64,000 nt of DNA, taken from the NCBI RefSeq assembly GCF_003987495.1, contig NZ_NGJU01000002.1, positions 124,001 to 188,000 on the forward strand. Direction: 5' to 3'. How positions within the stretch are numbered: the first letter of the stretch is position 1; each line of letters begins with the position of its first letter. Below the pieces are notes generated by a model, which ran no database searches, was not told the origin of the DNA, and saw only the letters and a list, made by a program, of their open reading frames with translations. Positions 7,466 to 15,112 of the stretch are shown here, in pieces. Source of the DNA: Vagococcus salmoninarum. Lineage in GTDB: Bacteria > Bacillota > Bacilli > Lactobacillales > Vagococcaceae. A program made the position numbers and the translations under genes.

Positions 7466-9241
7466 TTAGTCTTCTAATAAATATTGGACCCGGTTAGCAA
7501 AGGTTCTCGTCGCTTCTTGGCTTTCCCGTAAGGCAATGCCTAAGTCTGGATGATTAGTGATAATCCCATCAATATCTAAACGTAAATATTTCTTCAATAA
7601 CTCTTCTTTATTAACAGTCCAGACAAATAAGTCCTTGTCTAATTCTGCTGCTTCATTAATTATACTTTCAGTAATTGAGAAATCCTCTACAACATAAAAA
7701 TCATGAACTGACTGAGGGAGACTACCAATATTTAAGGGAATAATGTAACCTGTCTTAATTTTAGGCTCTAATTCTTTGACTTCATTCAAGATTTTTAAAT
7801 CTAAGGATTGCACTAAAAAGTCAGTCACCACTTCTTTTTCATTTAAAAATTCCACTAAATTAGCTACCATTTCAGGGCTTTCATAGCCATGAGGTTTAAT
7901 TTCAATTAATAATTTAATATTAGTTTCTCGCGCCACCTCAATAAATTCAGCTAAAGAAGGTATTGTATCAACAAAGCCATTTTGTTTAATCTCAATTTTT
8001 TGCAGCTCTGCTAAAGTTAACTTACGAACTTCTTGATTAATGCCTGCCAACCGTTTTAAATTGTAGTCATGCATGACGACAAATTGCTGATCACTAGTTT
8101 CTTGAATATCAAGTTCAACAAAGTCTGCTCCTGTTGCTGCTGAGGCCCGTAAGCCACCAAGAGAATTTTCCACCCCTTTAGACATAAAGCCTCGATGAGC
8201 AATCATTAAACTTTGAGGTTGGTAAATTATCGCCACTGTTGACCAAATATTAAAAACTAATAAACCAATTAAGCCGATACTCGTTATGACTCTCAATTTG
8301 CGGTGCTCATTCAACCACTTTTTCAAACTCTTTTTTGGTTCCTTTGGCGCTGGCTCTGTCACCAAATTACTTGCTGAAGCAACGATTGCCGTGGCAATTA
8401 AGGGCTGTAATAGTCCGCCAAATAAAAAGAGCATCATTTGAATGAGTGTCATCGCTATGCCAGCAATCACCGGCGCGATGAGAGGTGCAAACTTATCTGC
8501 CCCCATGACTGGCAACATAATAATAAAGACGACTGCCCCAATTAATAAACCGAAAAGTAAGGTAATTCCCCCGAGGATAACGATATTCTGGAAACTTTTT
8601 CCTTTGGAATAATGCCAACTGTCTTTCAAGCTCTGCCAAATACTTAAAGATTCATCTGTCACAAAAAAGTAAATAGCGTAAAGTAAACGCAATGCTAGAT
8701 AAGATAAAACAACTAATACCCCAATATATAAGTACAAACCACCAGGAGTCATTAATAATTCATCAATAATAAAATCTGGAACTTTAATATTTTGGATAAG
8801 TGCTGCATTTAAACCAAAAGAAACTAAAGGCAAGATCAATAGAAAGTAAAGAAACAAAAATAAGCTATGAATACTTAAAAAGAAACGGGCCTTGCTATTT
8901 AAGCGACGGACAATCTCTCTTACTTTAATGTCCTTTCCTTGAGCCTTGTTGTTAGCTAAAATAAAGAAATAGCCTAACTCGTAAAATGTAAAAAAAACAA
9001 AAAGTAATAATAAGCCAATCCCTAGGAGAATCGCTAAAGGATGAGTGATTATTTCTTGATAATTATCTTGGGTAATGCTTAAAACGTTCGCTTTACTTAA
9101 CATTTTATAAAAGAGAAAGGAAAGCATAGGTAAGACAATCCCAATTCTAATCACTTGTAACACTAAAATACTTCCGAAATAATCAAACCACTGTGCTTTC
9201 ATCTGACTAAACGTGCTTTTTATAATGCCAATTGCCCTCAT
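7466..9241 (-). CDS. Membrane-anchored glycerophosphodiester phosphodiesterase
   Basis: 591-residue protein in two parts. Residues 1-340 carry about eight hydrophobic helices and correspond to the GDPD membrane domain. Residues 350-580 form a GlpQ/UgpQ-type TIM barrel with the catalytic HRG (MIAHRGFMSKGVENSLGGL), the metal ligands in ELDIQ, the second histidine in VMHDYNL, IEIKPHG and a late FVWTVN. The family hydrolyses glycerophosphodiesters to glycerol-3-phosphate and an alcohol. Membrane-fused forms in Gram-positive cocci are thought to act on glycerophosphate or lipoteichoic acid fragments at the cell surface; that substrate is inference. GATGGAGATAA precedes the ATG. A -10-like TATAAT sits 40 nt upstream. 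Confidence 0.9.
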   Translation of the reverse strand: MRAIGIIKSTFSQMKAQWFDYFGSILVLQVIRIGIVLPMLSFLFYKMLSKANVLSITQDNYQEIITHPLAILLGIGLLLLFVFFTFYELGYFFILANNKAQGKDIKVREIVRRLNSKARFFLSIHSLFLFLYFLLILPLVSFGLNAALIQNIKVPDFIIDELLMTPGGLYLYIGVLVVLSYLALRLLYAIYFFVTDESLSIWQSLKDSWHYSKGKSFQNIVILGGITLLFGLLIGAVVFIIMLPVMGADKFAPLIAPVIAGIAMTLIQMMLFLFGGLLQPLIATAIVASASNLVTEPAPKEPKKSLKKWLNEHRKLRVITSIGLIGLLVFNIWSTVAIIYQPQSLMIAHRGFMSKGVENSLGGLRASAATGADFVELDIQETSDQQFVVMHDYNLKRLAGINQEVRKLTLAELQKIEIKQNGFVDTIPSLAEFIEVARETNIKLLIEIKPHGYESPEMVANLVEFLNEKEVVTDFLVQSLDLKILNEVKELEPKIKTGYIIPLNIGSLPQSVHDFYVVEDFSITESIINEAAELDKDLFVWTVNKEELLKKYLRLDIDGIITNHPDLGIALRESQEATRTFANRVQYLLED

Positions 9242-9280
9242 TTATCTCCATCCATTCTCAACTATAATAAGTACTTTTTC

Positions 9281-9286
9281 ATTATA
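9281..9286 (-). promoter_or_regulatory. -10 box of the glycerophosphodiesterase gene
   Basis: TATAAT on the minus strand, about 40 nt before the start codon. The -35 match is poor. Between it and the preceding ABC-F gene lies only a short AT-rich inverted repeat (AAATAACTA / TAGTTATTT, 9301-9326), a weak terminator candidate. Confidence 0.4.
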
Positions 9287-9326
9287 AAGGACTTGATGTT
9301 AAATAACTAACAATAATAGTTATTTT

Positions 9327-10805
9327 TTATATTCTAACTAGTTTTTCATCAATAAACTCCCAAAAGACTTCCCCAACTGCCGCAACAAAATACTCATCAT
9401 GAGCAACTAAAATGACCGTCCCTTGATATGCCTTAATCAACCTTTGAAGAGCTTCCATCGTCCCAACGTCGAGAAAACTCGTCGGTTCATCTAAGATTAA
9501 GACGTTGCTTTCACTTAAAAAGGTTTTAGCTAACAAGACTTTTAAATACTCCCCCCCACTCAGATTAGAAACGGCTGTTCTTAAACTAGCATGCTCAAAA
9601 CCTAGATGATGGAGGACTGATCTGATTAAAGTTTCCGAACCACTCGTCTCTTTCAGGAGATAACTTAATAAGCTATCTGCTGGCGGCTGGCGAAAACTAT
9701 CTTGCTCCAAGTAGCCAAAAACAACTTTCGGCGAGAGGTAGACACCAGCTTGCCCTGCCACTATCTGTTTTAGTAAGGAAGATTTACCACAACCGTTTGG
9801 CCCTTGAATGACATGAACCTTTCCTAAGTCAAATTGGAAGTCACTCTTAGAGAGTAACACCTTCTGATTTCGCACCAAACTTAAGCTTTCTCCTCTAATT
9901 GGAAAGTTATTATGTAAGGTTAACTGGTGATTAGGCTGAAAAGTAATCGGTACTTGGACAGTCCGACGAGGGGTTTCGCCTAAAAGTTCTAAGCGTTTAT
10001 TGACCCCTTTACTCCGTTTATGTAACCCTTTACTCCGTTTATGTAACCCTTTAGCAATCGAGCCTTTTTCTTTCGTGCCAGCTAAACGATTTGGTTTTAT
10101 CTGTCGTTGCTTTTGACTGTGGCTAACTTTTTCTGCTCCTTGGGCTTGTTTTTGCAAGTCTTTTTGTAACTGACTAAGACGGTTCCGTTCCTTAGTTATC
10201 TTGAGGATTTCCCGTTCATTTGCAAGTTCTTCTTCAGCAACTTGTTTCTGATAGTCATAGTAATTCCCTTGATAGACCTTCACTTGGTGGTCTTTAATTT
10301 CAATAATTTTTGACACCGTTTGATCTAAAAATCCTCGGTCATGACTGACGATTAGCAAGGTGCCGTAATAATTTTCCAACTCTTTAATTAAAAAATTTTT
10401 ACCTTCATCATCAAGATGAGTTGTCGGTTCATCTAACAGTAGCCCTTCCGAATACGTTCCAAACACTTCCGCTAATTTTAAGCGGGTTTCTTGCCCACCA
10501 CTCAGTTGCCCAATTCTTTCATGAGTTACTTTTAGTAAACTATTAATTTTGCCATTACTATCTGACTTACGCTCTCCCCGACCTAATTGGGAGAAATACC
10601 GGCTATCAATGTGGCGTTTCACGATTCCTTTGTCCGGGTCTAACTTACCGGCAATTAATTTTAATAAAGTTGATTTTCCTACACCGTTACTTCCAACAAT
10701 GCCAATTTTTTCCCATTGATAAATACTTAAATGAGGAATATCTAAAATCAGGTTTCCTTGATAAGACAATTCTACTGCGGTTAATTCTATGACTAATGTT
10801 TCCAT
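9327..10805 (-). CDS. ABC-F protein, antibiotic-resistance (Msr/Vga/Lsa-like) type
   Basis: Soluble tandem ATPase without membrane segments, 492 aa. Domain 1 has Walker A GSNGVGKST (about residue 38), signature LSGGQ and Walker B LLLDEPTTHLD. Domain 2 has GPNGCGKSS, LSGGE and LILDEPTSFLD. The interdomain linker (about 190-300) is long and very basic, with KPNRLAGTKEKGS as in Msr-type proteins. ABC-F resistance factors bind the ribosomal E site and use this linker to displace drugs; housekeeping ABC-F translation factors have shorter linkers. AAAGGAG lies 10 nt before the ATG. The gene lies downstream of a VanRS-like pair and behind a leader-peptide attenuator, both typical of inducible antibiotic response. 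The drug class cannot be read from sequence. Confidence 0.85.
   Translation of the reverse strand: METLVIELTAVELSYQGNLILDIPHLSIYQWEKIGIVGSNGVGKSTLLKLIAGKLDPDKGIVKRHIDSRYFSQLGRGERKSDSNGKINSLLKVTHERIGQLSGGQETRLKLAEVFGTYSEGLLLDEPTTHLDDEGKNFLIKELENYYGTLLIVSHDRGFLDQTVSKIIEIKDHQVKVYQGNYYDYQKQVAEEELANEREILKITKERNRLSQLQKDLQKQAQGAEKVSHSQKQRQIKPNRLAGTKEKGSIAKGLHKRSKGLHKRSKGVNKRLELLGETPRRTVQVPITFQPNHQLTLHNNFPIRGESLSLVRNQKVLLSKSDFQFDLGKVHVIQGPNGCGKSSLLKQIVAGQAGVYLSPKVVFGYLEQDSFRQPPADSLLSYLLKETSGSETLIRSVLHHLGFEHASLRTAVSNLSGGEYLKVLLAKTFLSESNVLILDEPTSFLDVGTMEALQRLIKAYQGTVILVAHDEYFVAAVGEVFWEFIDEKLVRI
10006..10047 (-). repeat. Two perfect 21-bp tandem repeats in the ABC-F linker
   Basis: Units 10006-10026 and 10027-10047 are identical and encode KGLHKRS twice in a row, followed by a diverged third KGVNKR. 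They lengthen the basic linker of the ABC-F protein by multiples of seven residues without a frameshift. Confidence 0.9.
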
Positions 10806-10806
10806 C

Positions 10807-10923
10807 TTACACGCTCTCCTTTATGAGGTCGCGTCTTTGACAAAACTGGTCTGGCCAACTAGTCTTTCGGGTACGCAAAAAAGAGATAGGGCTGCTATCT
10901 CTTAGTTGACAAGTTTCTTTCAT
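10807..10923 (-). CDS. Possible second leader frame overlapping the terminator
   Basis: 38-codon open frame starting ATGAAAGAAAC with AAAGGG about 10 nt upstream. It runs through the terminator hairpin and stops (TAA) one base before the ABC-F start codon. No similarity is recognised. It could be chance, or a coupled frame translated only after read-through. Low confidence. Confidence 0.25.
   Translation of the reverse strand: MKETCQLRDSSPISFLRTRKTSWPDQFCQRRDLIKESV
10877..10903 (-). terminator. Attenuator terminator upstream of the ABC-F gene
   Basis: Perfect 9-bp stem AAGAGATAG / CTATCTCTT with a 5-base loop and T-run on the minus strand, placed inside the leader before the ABC-F coding sequence rather than after a gene. 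Confidence 0.85.
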
Positions 10924-11023
10924 AATCAATGTTCCCTTTTGTGGGCGCACTTAAATAAGGTTAGTTAATGGCAGATTGATTCCATGTTTTGTCAAATAAA
11001 ACAGGACCTTTGAATGTATTCAA

Positions 11024-11065
11024 TTACTTATTCAAAGGGTTAAACTTCAATCTCATCGAATCCAT
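11024..11065 (-). CDS. ABC-F leader peptide (13 aa)
   Basis: MDSMRLKFNPLNK, preceded at 7 nt by a very strong AGGAGG. The final sense codons CCT TTG AAT form one arm of a hairpin with sequence just downstream, so ribosome position on this frame would control RNA folding. Upstream, a weak promoter (TTGCCG, 17 nt, TAAGAT) may lie in the end of the histidine kinase gene. Too short for standard gene calling. The peptide sequence resembles none that I recognise. Confidence 0.65.
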   Translation of the reverse strand: MDSMRLKFNPLNK

Positions 11066-11102
11066 TTTCTAACCTCCTCTTCTGTTTAGTAAGTCCATCT
11101 TA

Positions 11103-12266
11103 TCAAAGTTTAGCTGTTTCGGCAACTTTACTTTGATGATTCAGTGGCAACTCTACCGTAAACGTCGTTTCGCCTTCATGGCTTGCTACGCTGACTCGGC
11201 CTTGATGGGCTTCGATTAAATCTTTTGCAATGGCTAAACCTAAACCAGAGCCACCAGTTTCCGCTGAACGGGCCCGATCTAAGCGATAAAACTTATCAAA
11301 AATATTTTTTTGCATTTCTTTAGGTATGGTTTTGCCAAAGTTCTGACAAGTGACGATTGCGAATTCATCGCTCTGGCTTACTTCAAGTAAAATCTGACTG
11401 TCGACTTGACTGTAAGTTAAAGCATTTTTAATAATATTGCCAATACTTCGACCAATTTTTTCACCATCGGCTTCAATTAAACAAGGTTTTGTCGTTTCAA
11501 CTAACAGCTCTTTGCCTTCTTGACGACTGTTTAGTTGAAATTCGTCGGCTAGTTGGGCAACTAACAAGTTTAAGTCTAAATGTTCTTTAAATAACACAAC
11601 TTCATGAATATTAAAGCGGGTAATATCGAAGAATTCATTAATCAAACTTTCTAAGGCGTAAGCTTTTGTTAAAGTGATATTTGTAAATTTAGCCCGTTGT
11701 TCGATAGGTAAATCCGGACTTTCCTCAAGCAAACTTAAATAACCAATGATTGACGTCAAAGGGGTCCGAATGTCATGGGCTAAGTAGACAACTAGATCAT
11801 CTTTTCGCCTAAGAGCATCTTTGGCGGCCACTTCTTTTCGTAACAGCTCTTGTTTGCCTAAATTCATTTTACTCGCTAGGCTAGCTAGTTCTAAAGGTAA
11901 ACTAACAGGTTCCTGGCTATCTTCTAACATTTGGTCTAAGCCACTAGCAATCTCATCAAAGTACTGAGTAATAAACTTCGTATAGAGCCAGAAAACTGCA
12001 ATTAAACTAATGACAATCACAATTAGCGATAAGGTCAATAAATTATTTCTAATTAAAAATTGGTGAAAGTAAAAAGCATTTTCTTCTGACAAATGAAAAT
12101 TTTCCTGTAAATAATCAACTAACCAAGGGCCAAAATTCCCTCGTAGCAACTTTTGCAATAAAAACAAGGTTAAACCTGTGATGCTAAGGATTAAGGAGAC
12201 GCGGTAAAAGATTTTTCGATTAAACAAGCTGTAATCGGCCTTTTTAGTTTTCAATTTTATAACCAA
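11103..12266 (-). CDS. VanS-like sensor histidine kinase
   Basis: 387 aa. Two transmembrane helices (about 20-40 and 75-97) flank a short extracellular loop of about 35 residues, as in VanSA. The H-box is VVYLAHDIRTPLTSIIGYLS, the N-box NIIKNALTYS, the F-box IFDKFYRLDRARS and the G-box TGGSGLGLAIAK. The N-terminus MVIKLKTKKADYS and much of the kinase core resemble VanS of the vanA cluster as I remember it. The TTG start at 12266 lies inside the end of the regulator gene, the same overlap found in vanRS; an alternative TTG is four codons later. Known VanS proteins respond to glycopeptides and drive vanHAX, which is absent here, so the input and targets are unknown. Confidence 0.88.
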   Translation of the reverse strand: MVIKLKTKKADYSLFNRKIFYRVSLILSITGLTLFLLQKLLRGNFGPWLVDYLQENFHLSEENAFYFHQFLIRNNLLTLSLIVIVISLIAVFWLYTKFITQYFDEIASGLDQMLEDSQEPVSLPLELASLASKMNLGKQELLRKEVAAKDALRRKDDLVVYLAHDIRTPLTSIIGYLSLLEESPDLPIEQRAKFTNITLTKAYALESLINEFFDITRFNIHEVVLFKEHLDLNLLVAQLADEFQLNSRQEGKELLVETTKPCLIEADGEKIGRSIGNIIKNALTYSQVDSQILLEVSQSDEFAIVTCQNFGKTIPKEMQKNIFDKFYRLDRARSAETGGSGLGLAIAKDLIEAHQGRVSVASHEGETTFTVELPLNHQSKVAETAKL

Positions 12267-12942
12267 CTCCCCACACGGTTTTAATGTATTCTTGTTTTTG
12301 GCTAATGGCTGCTAATTTACTTCTAAGGTGACGAATATGGACCATGACCGTATTATTAGAGCTTTCATAATATTTCTCACCCCAAACGGTTAAAAAGATC
12401 TCTTCAGCTGACATCACTTTCCCTTGATTGGCTAACAATAACCATAAAATCTTATGTTCCGTTAAGGTCAACTCAACTTTCACCTCATTGAGATGGCAGT
12501 CGTATGAGCGTTGATTTAAAACTAAGCCATGATATTCTAAAATGTCTTCTGAAGCTGGCTCTTGACTGTCTTCGTTGTAAGTCGTCACTCGTCGTAGTTG
12601 GGCTTTGACACGGGCGATTAATTCTAATGGTTGAAAAGGTTTCGTAACGTAGTCGTCTGCTCCTAGCGTTAAGCCTTGAACTTTATCAATGGCTTGATCT
12701 TTCGCTGTTAACATAATGATTGGAAAATGATAGTCTTGGCGAATCTTAGTGGCAATTTCTAAGCCAGAGATATCAGGTAACATAATATCTAAAATCGCTA
12801 AATCCATTTTTTGTTGAGCTAGACAAGCTAAACCTGGTAGCCCTTGATAAAACTTATGAACTTGGAAACCTTCTGTCTTTAAATAAACTTCAACTAAATC
12901 AGCAATTTCTCGGTCATCTTCAATAATTAATATATTTACCAT
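12244..12942 (-). CDS. VanR-like response regulator (OmpR family)
   Basis: 232 aa with receiver (1-120; phospho-acceptor in DLAILDIMLP, acidic pair EDD at 8-10, T in MLTAKD, K in YVTKPF) and a C-terminal winged helix ending YIKTVWGVGYKIEN. The text is close to VanR of vanA clusters, for instance ADDYVTKPFQPLELIARVKA and NNTVMVHIRHLRSKL. AAAGGAGG precedes the ATG. It overlaps the kinase gene by 23 nt. Likely targets in reach are the downstream ABC-F gene, the divergent DUF6320 operon and the D,D-carboxypeptidase; this is inference from position. Confidence 0.92.
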   Translation of the reverse strand: MVNILIIEDDREIADLVEVYLKTEGFQVHKFYQGLPGLACLAQQKMDLAILDIMLPDISGLEIATKIRQDYHFPIIMLTAKDQAIDKVQGLTLGADDYVTKPFQPLELIARVKAQLRRVTTYNEDSQEPASEDILEYHGLVLNQRSYDCHLNEVKVELTLTEHKILWLLLANQGKVMSAEEIFLTVWGEKYYESSNNTVMVHIRHLRSKLAAISQKQEYIKTVWGVGYKIEN

Positions 12943-13103
12943 TTGTTGCTCCTCCTTTAAACTCCCTAGCTACTTAATATCAGTGTAGCTAAGTCAAAGA
13001 GTAACTGCAACTTCTGCTGATAAATATAATTAAAGTTTATTATTCTAAAAGTATGCTAAAATATAGTAGTTCGATTAAATAATTTTAAGGAAGGTGAGGA
13101 TTT

Positions 13104-13781
13104 ATGAATAAATGCTTACGTTGTCAAGTCACGATTAGTGCTGATCATGAAAATTGTCCCCTTTGTCATGCTCAATTAACAGACAAACCGGCCTTTTCCT
13201 TAACCGCTTACCCAGAATACCCATTAAAAAATGATAAGAAAAAAATCAGAGTCAAGATTTGGTTATTTATTACGATTATTATTATTACCTTTTCTTTCGC
13301 TTTAAATGTCTTAACTTGGCAAGTCAATCCGATTAAATGGGCACCGATTGTTTCAATTGCTAGTTTTTATATTTGGTATTTAGGCAAAGACTTGTATCAG
13401 AAATTCAATATTAACTTAATCGCCCGTACCTTATGGCGGAATTATTTCTTCTTAGCCTTAGTCCTCTTAATAATTGACTTATCAACTGGCTTTCAGCGTT
13501 GGTCTTTAAACTTTGCCATTCCCTTCTTAGGCATTGGCACAGGTTTAGTGATGACACTCTGGTCGGTAAAAAACAAATCTATGTGGCGGGATGACATTGG
13601 CTATATTTTATTAATTTTAAGTATCAATATTATCCCCTTACTGCTCTTTTTCGTAAAAGGTGTTAATGTTCTATGGCCCAGTGTGGCTTGCTTAATTTAT
13701 GGTAGCTTAACTATTTTAGGGCTTTTCATCTTTTCAGGCAAACGGCTCCTTTATGAATTACAGAAACGGTTTCACTTTTAA
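13104..13781 (+). CDS. DUF6320-like membrane protein with N-terminal zinc ribbon
   Basis: 225 aa. The N-terminus has two CxxC pairs (CLRCQ at 4-7 and CPLCH at 18-21) forming a zinc ribbon, followed by a hydrophilic linker and about six transmembrane helices (50-215). The layout matches what is annotated as DUF6320 in Firmicutes. AAGGAAGGTGAGG precedes the ATG. The next gene, 28 nt on, encodes a condensation-type acyltransferase; such pairs are common neighbours in this phylum, but the joint function is not established. The gene is divergent from the VanR-like regulator, which might control it. Confidence 0.75.
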   Translation: MNKCLRCQVTISADHENCPLCHAQLTDKPAFSLTAYPEYPLKNDKKKIRVKIWLFITIIIITFSFALNVLTWQVNPIKWAPIVSIASFYIWYLGKDLYQKFNINLIARTLWRNYFFLALVLLIIDLSTGFQRWSLNFAIPFLGIGTGLVMTLWSVKNKSMWRDDIGYILLILSINIIPLLLFFVKGVNVLWPSVACLIYGSLTILGLFIFSGKRLLYELQKRFHF

Positions 13782-13809
13782 TCCAATTTAGCAGTCCAAG
13801 GAGGCACTT

Positions 13810-15087
13810 ATGTATAAATGGTATCGACTAGACAATGCGGCGAAAGTTTTTCCTTCTGTTACTGGGGAGCGAAATTCTTCTGTCTTTCGTTTCGCTGCAA
13901 TTTTAAAAGAAAAAATAGACCCAGAACTGCTTCAACAAGCTGTTGATATCGTGATGCCACGATATCCCATGTTTTCAGTCCGTTTACGCCGAGGGATTTT
14001 TTGGAATTATCTTGACGAGAATAAACAGCCTTTAAAAGTTCAAAAAGAACATACCCCACCTAGTAAGCAAATGGACACTCATGGTGATGGTGGCTATATG
14101 TTACGTGTCATCTACTATGAACACCGCTTATCTTTAGAAATGTTCCACGCCTTAACTGATGGTAGTGGCGCCATTGAATTTTTTAAAAGTCTTTTATATT
14201 ACTACTTCCAATTAACTGGCGAAAGCTTCCCCGCTGAAGGTAAAGTTAAGTTAGTCGAAGAAGCTGCTATTCAAGAAGAAGTCGATGACAGTTTCTCTAA
14301 ACACTACACGCCCTTGTATTCAGAAAGCACTCGAAGCTTACGTTCCTTTCATATTCGCGGTGTTCCTTACGACAACGGTGATAATAGCTTAATTCATGGG
14401 GTGATGGACAGTCGTCAACTCAATCAAATCGCTAAAAGCTATGGTGGCTCGATTACTTCTTATTTAGCTGCTTTAATGATTTATTCCATTTACCAAACCC
14501 GGAACAATCAACGAGATGCTAAACGACCGATTGTCATTGCCATTCCCGTCAATTTACGGCCTTCCTTTCCATCGAAAACGTTACGAAACTTTTTCAATGT
14601 GATCAACGTTGGCGCCTATATGACAGACGAAATGACCTTAGCCGAATTAGTGCCGATGATGCAAGAAATGTTAATTCAAAAAACTACGAAAACTTATTTA
14701 CAGTCTTCAATTAATAATAATGTTAACTTTGAGCGAAATGTTGCCTCTAAGTTTGTGCCTTTGTTTGTCAAACATTACTTTGTCCGCCTTGGCTTCGATC
14801 ACTTAAGTGAAAGTAAAAAGACAATTACCTTAACAAACTTAGGACGAGTTGATTTTCCCACACCGATGTACGACTTAATTGAACACATGGAAATCTCAGC
14901 TTATCCGACCCAAAAAAGTCCGATGGCTTGTGGCTTGATTTCTTGTAATGACCGCTTGACGATTAGTTTTATTAAAAATATCGTCGAAGCTGACGTCATT
15001 CAATTTTTCTTCTCACATTTAGCCACAGTCGAAAAGCTTGATGTTAACGTCTACAGCAATGAACTGAATTTAACTTTTGAAACGTAA
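13810..15087 (+). CDS. Condensation-domain-like acyltransferase (alcohol acetyltransferase superfamily)
   Basis: 425 aa soluble protein. The catalytic HxxxDG motif is visible as HALTDGSGA around residue 115, and a late DFG-like region is replaced by NLGRVDFP. Such proteins belong to the CoA-dependent acyltransferase/NRPS condensation superfamily (WS/DGAT and alcohol acetyltransferase groups). AAGGAGG lies 7 nt before the ATG. It follows the DUF6320 membrane protein in an apparent two-gene operon ending in a shared terminator. A role in modifying a lipid or envelope component is plausible but unproven; no substrate can be named. Confidence 0.75.
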   Translation: MYKWYRLDNAAKVFPSVTGERNSSVFRFAAILKEKIDPELLQQAVDIVMPRYPMFSVRLRRGIFWNYLDENKQPLKVQKEHTPPSKQMDTHGDGGYMLRVIYYEHRLSLEMFHALTDGSGAIEFFKSLLYYYFQLTGESFPAEGKVKLVEEAAIQEEVDDSFSKHYTPLYSESTRSLRSFHIRGVPYDNGDNSLIHGVMDSRQLNQIAKSYGGSITSYLAALMIYSIYQTRNNQRDAKRPIVIAIPVNLRPSFPSKTLRNFFNVINVGAYMTDEMTLAELVPMMQEMLIQKTTKTYLQSSINNNVNFERNVASKFVPLFVKHYFVRLGFDHLSESKKTITLTNLGRVDFPTPMYDLIEHMEISAYPTQKSPMACGLISCNDRLTISFIKNIVEADVIQFFFSHLATVEKLDVNVYSNELNLTFET

Positions 15088-15112
15088 AGACCGACTGGTT
15101 TTTACGTTTTTT
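15080..15112. terminator. Shared terminator of convergent acyltransferase and carboxypeptidase genes
   Basis: Stem AAACGTAAA-GACC / GGT-TTTTACGTTT with T-run on the plus strand; the 23-nt gap between the two convergent stops lies within it. Confidence 0.8.

Larger units (their letters stand above)
10806..11065 (-). promoter_or_regulatory. Leader-peptide transcription attenuator of the ABC-F gene
   Basis: 260-nt leader between a short translated frame and the ABC-F start. In transcript order it holds a 13-codon leader peptide (11065-11024), a hairpin CCTTTGAAT / ATTCAAAGG (11007-11038) whose left arm is the last sense codons of that peptide, and an intrinsic terminator (10877-10903) ending about 70 nt before the gene. 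A segment after the leader (TTTGTC... at 10986-10996) can pair over 11 bases with one close to the start codon (10836-10846), offering an alternative fold. This is the layout of ribosome-stalling attenuators known for ABC-F and other ribosome-targeting resistance genes: a drug-stalled ribosome changes the fold and lets polymerase read through. The function is inferred. Confidence 0.65.
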
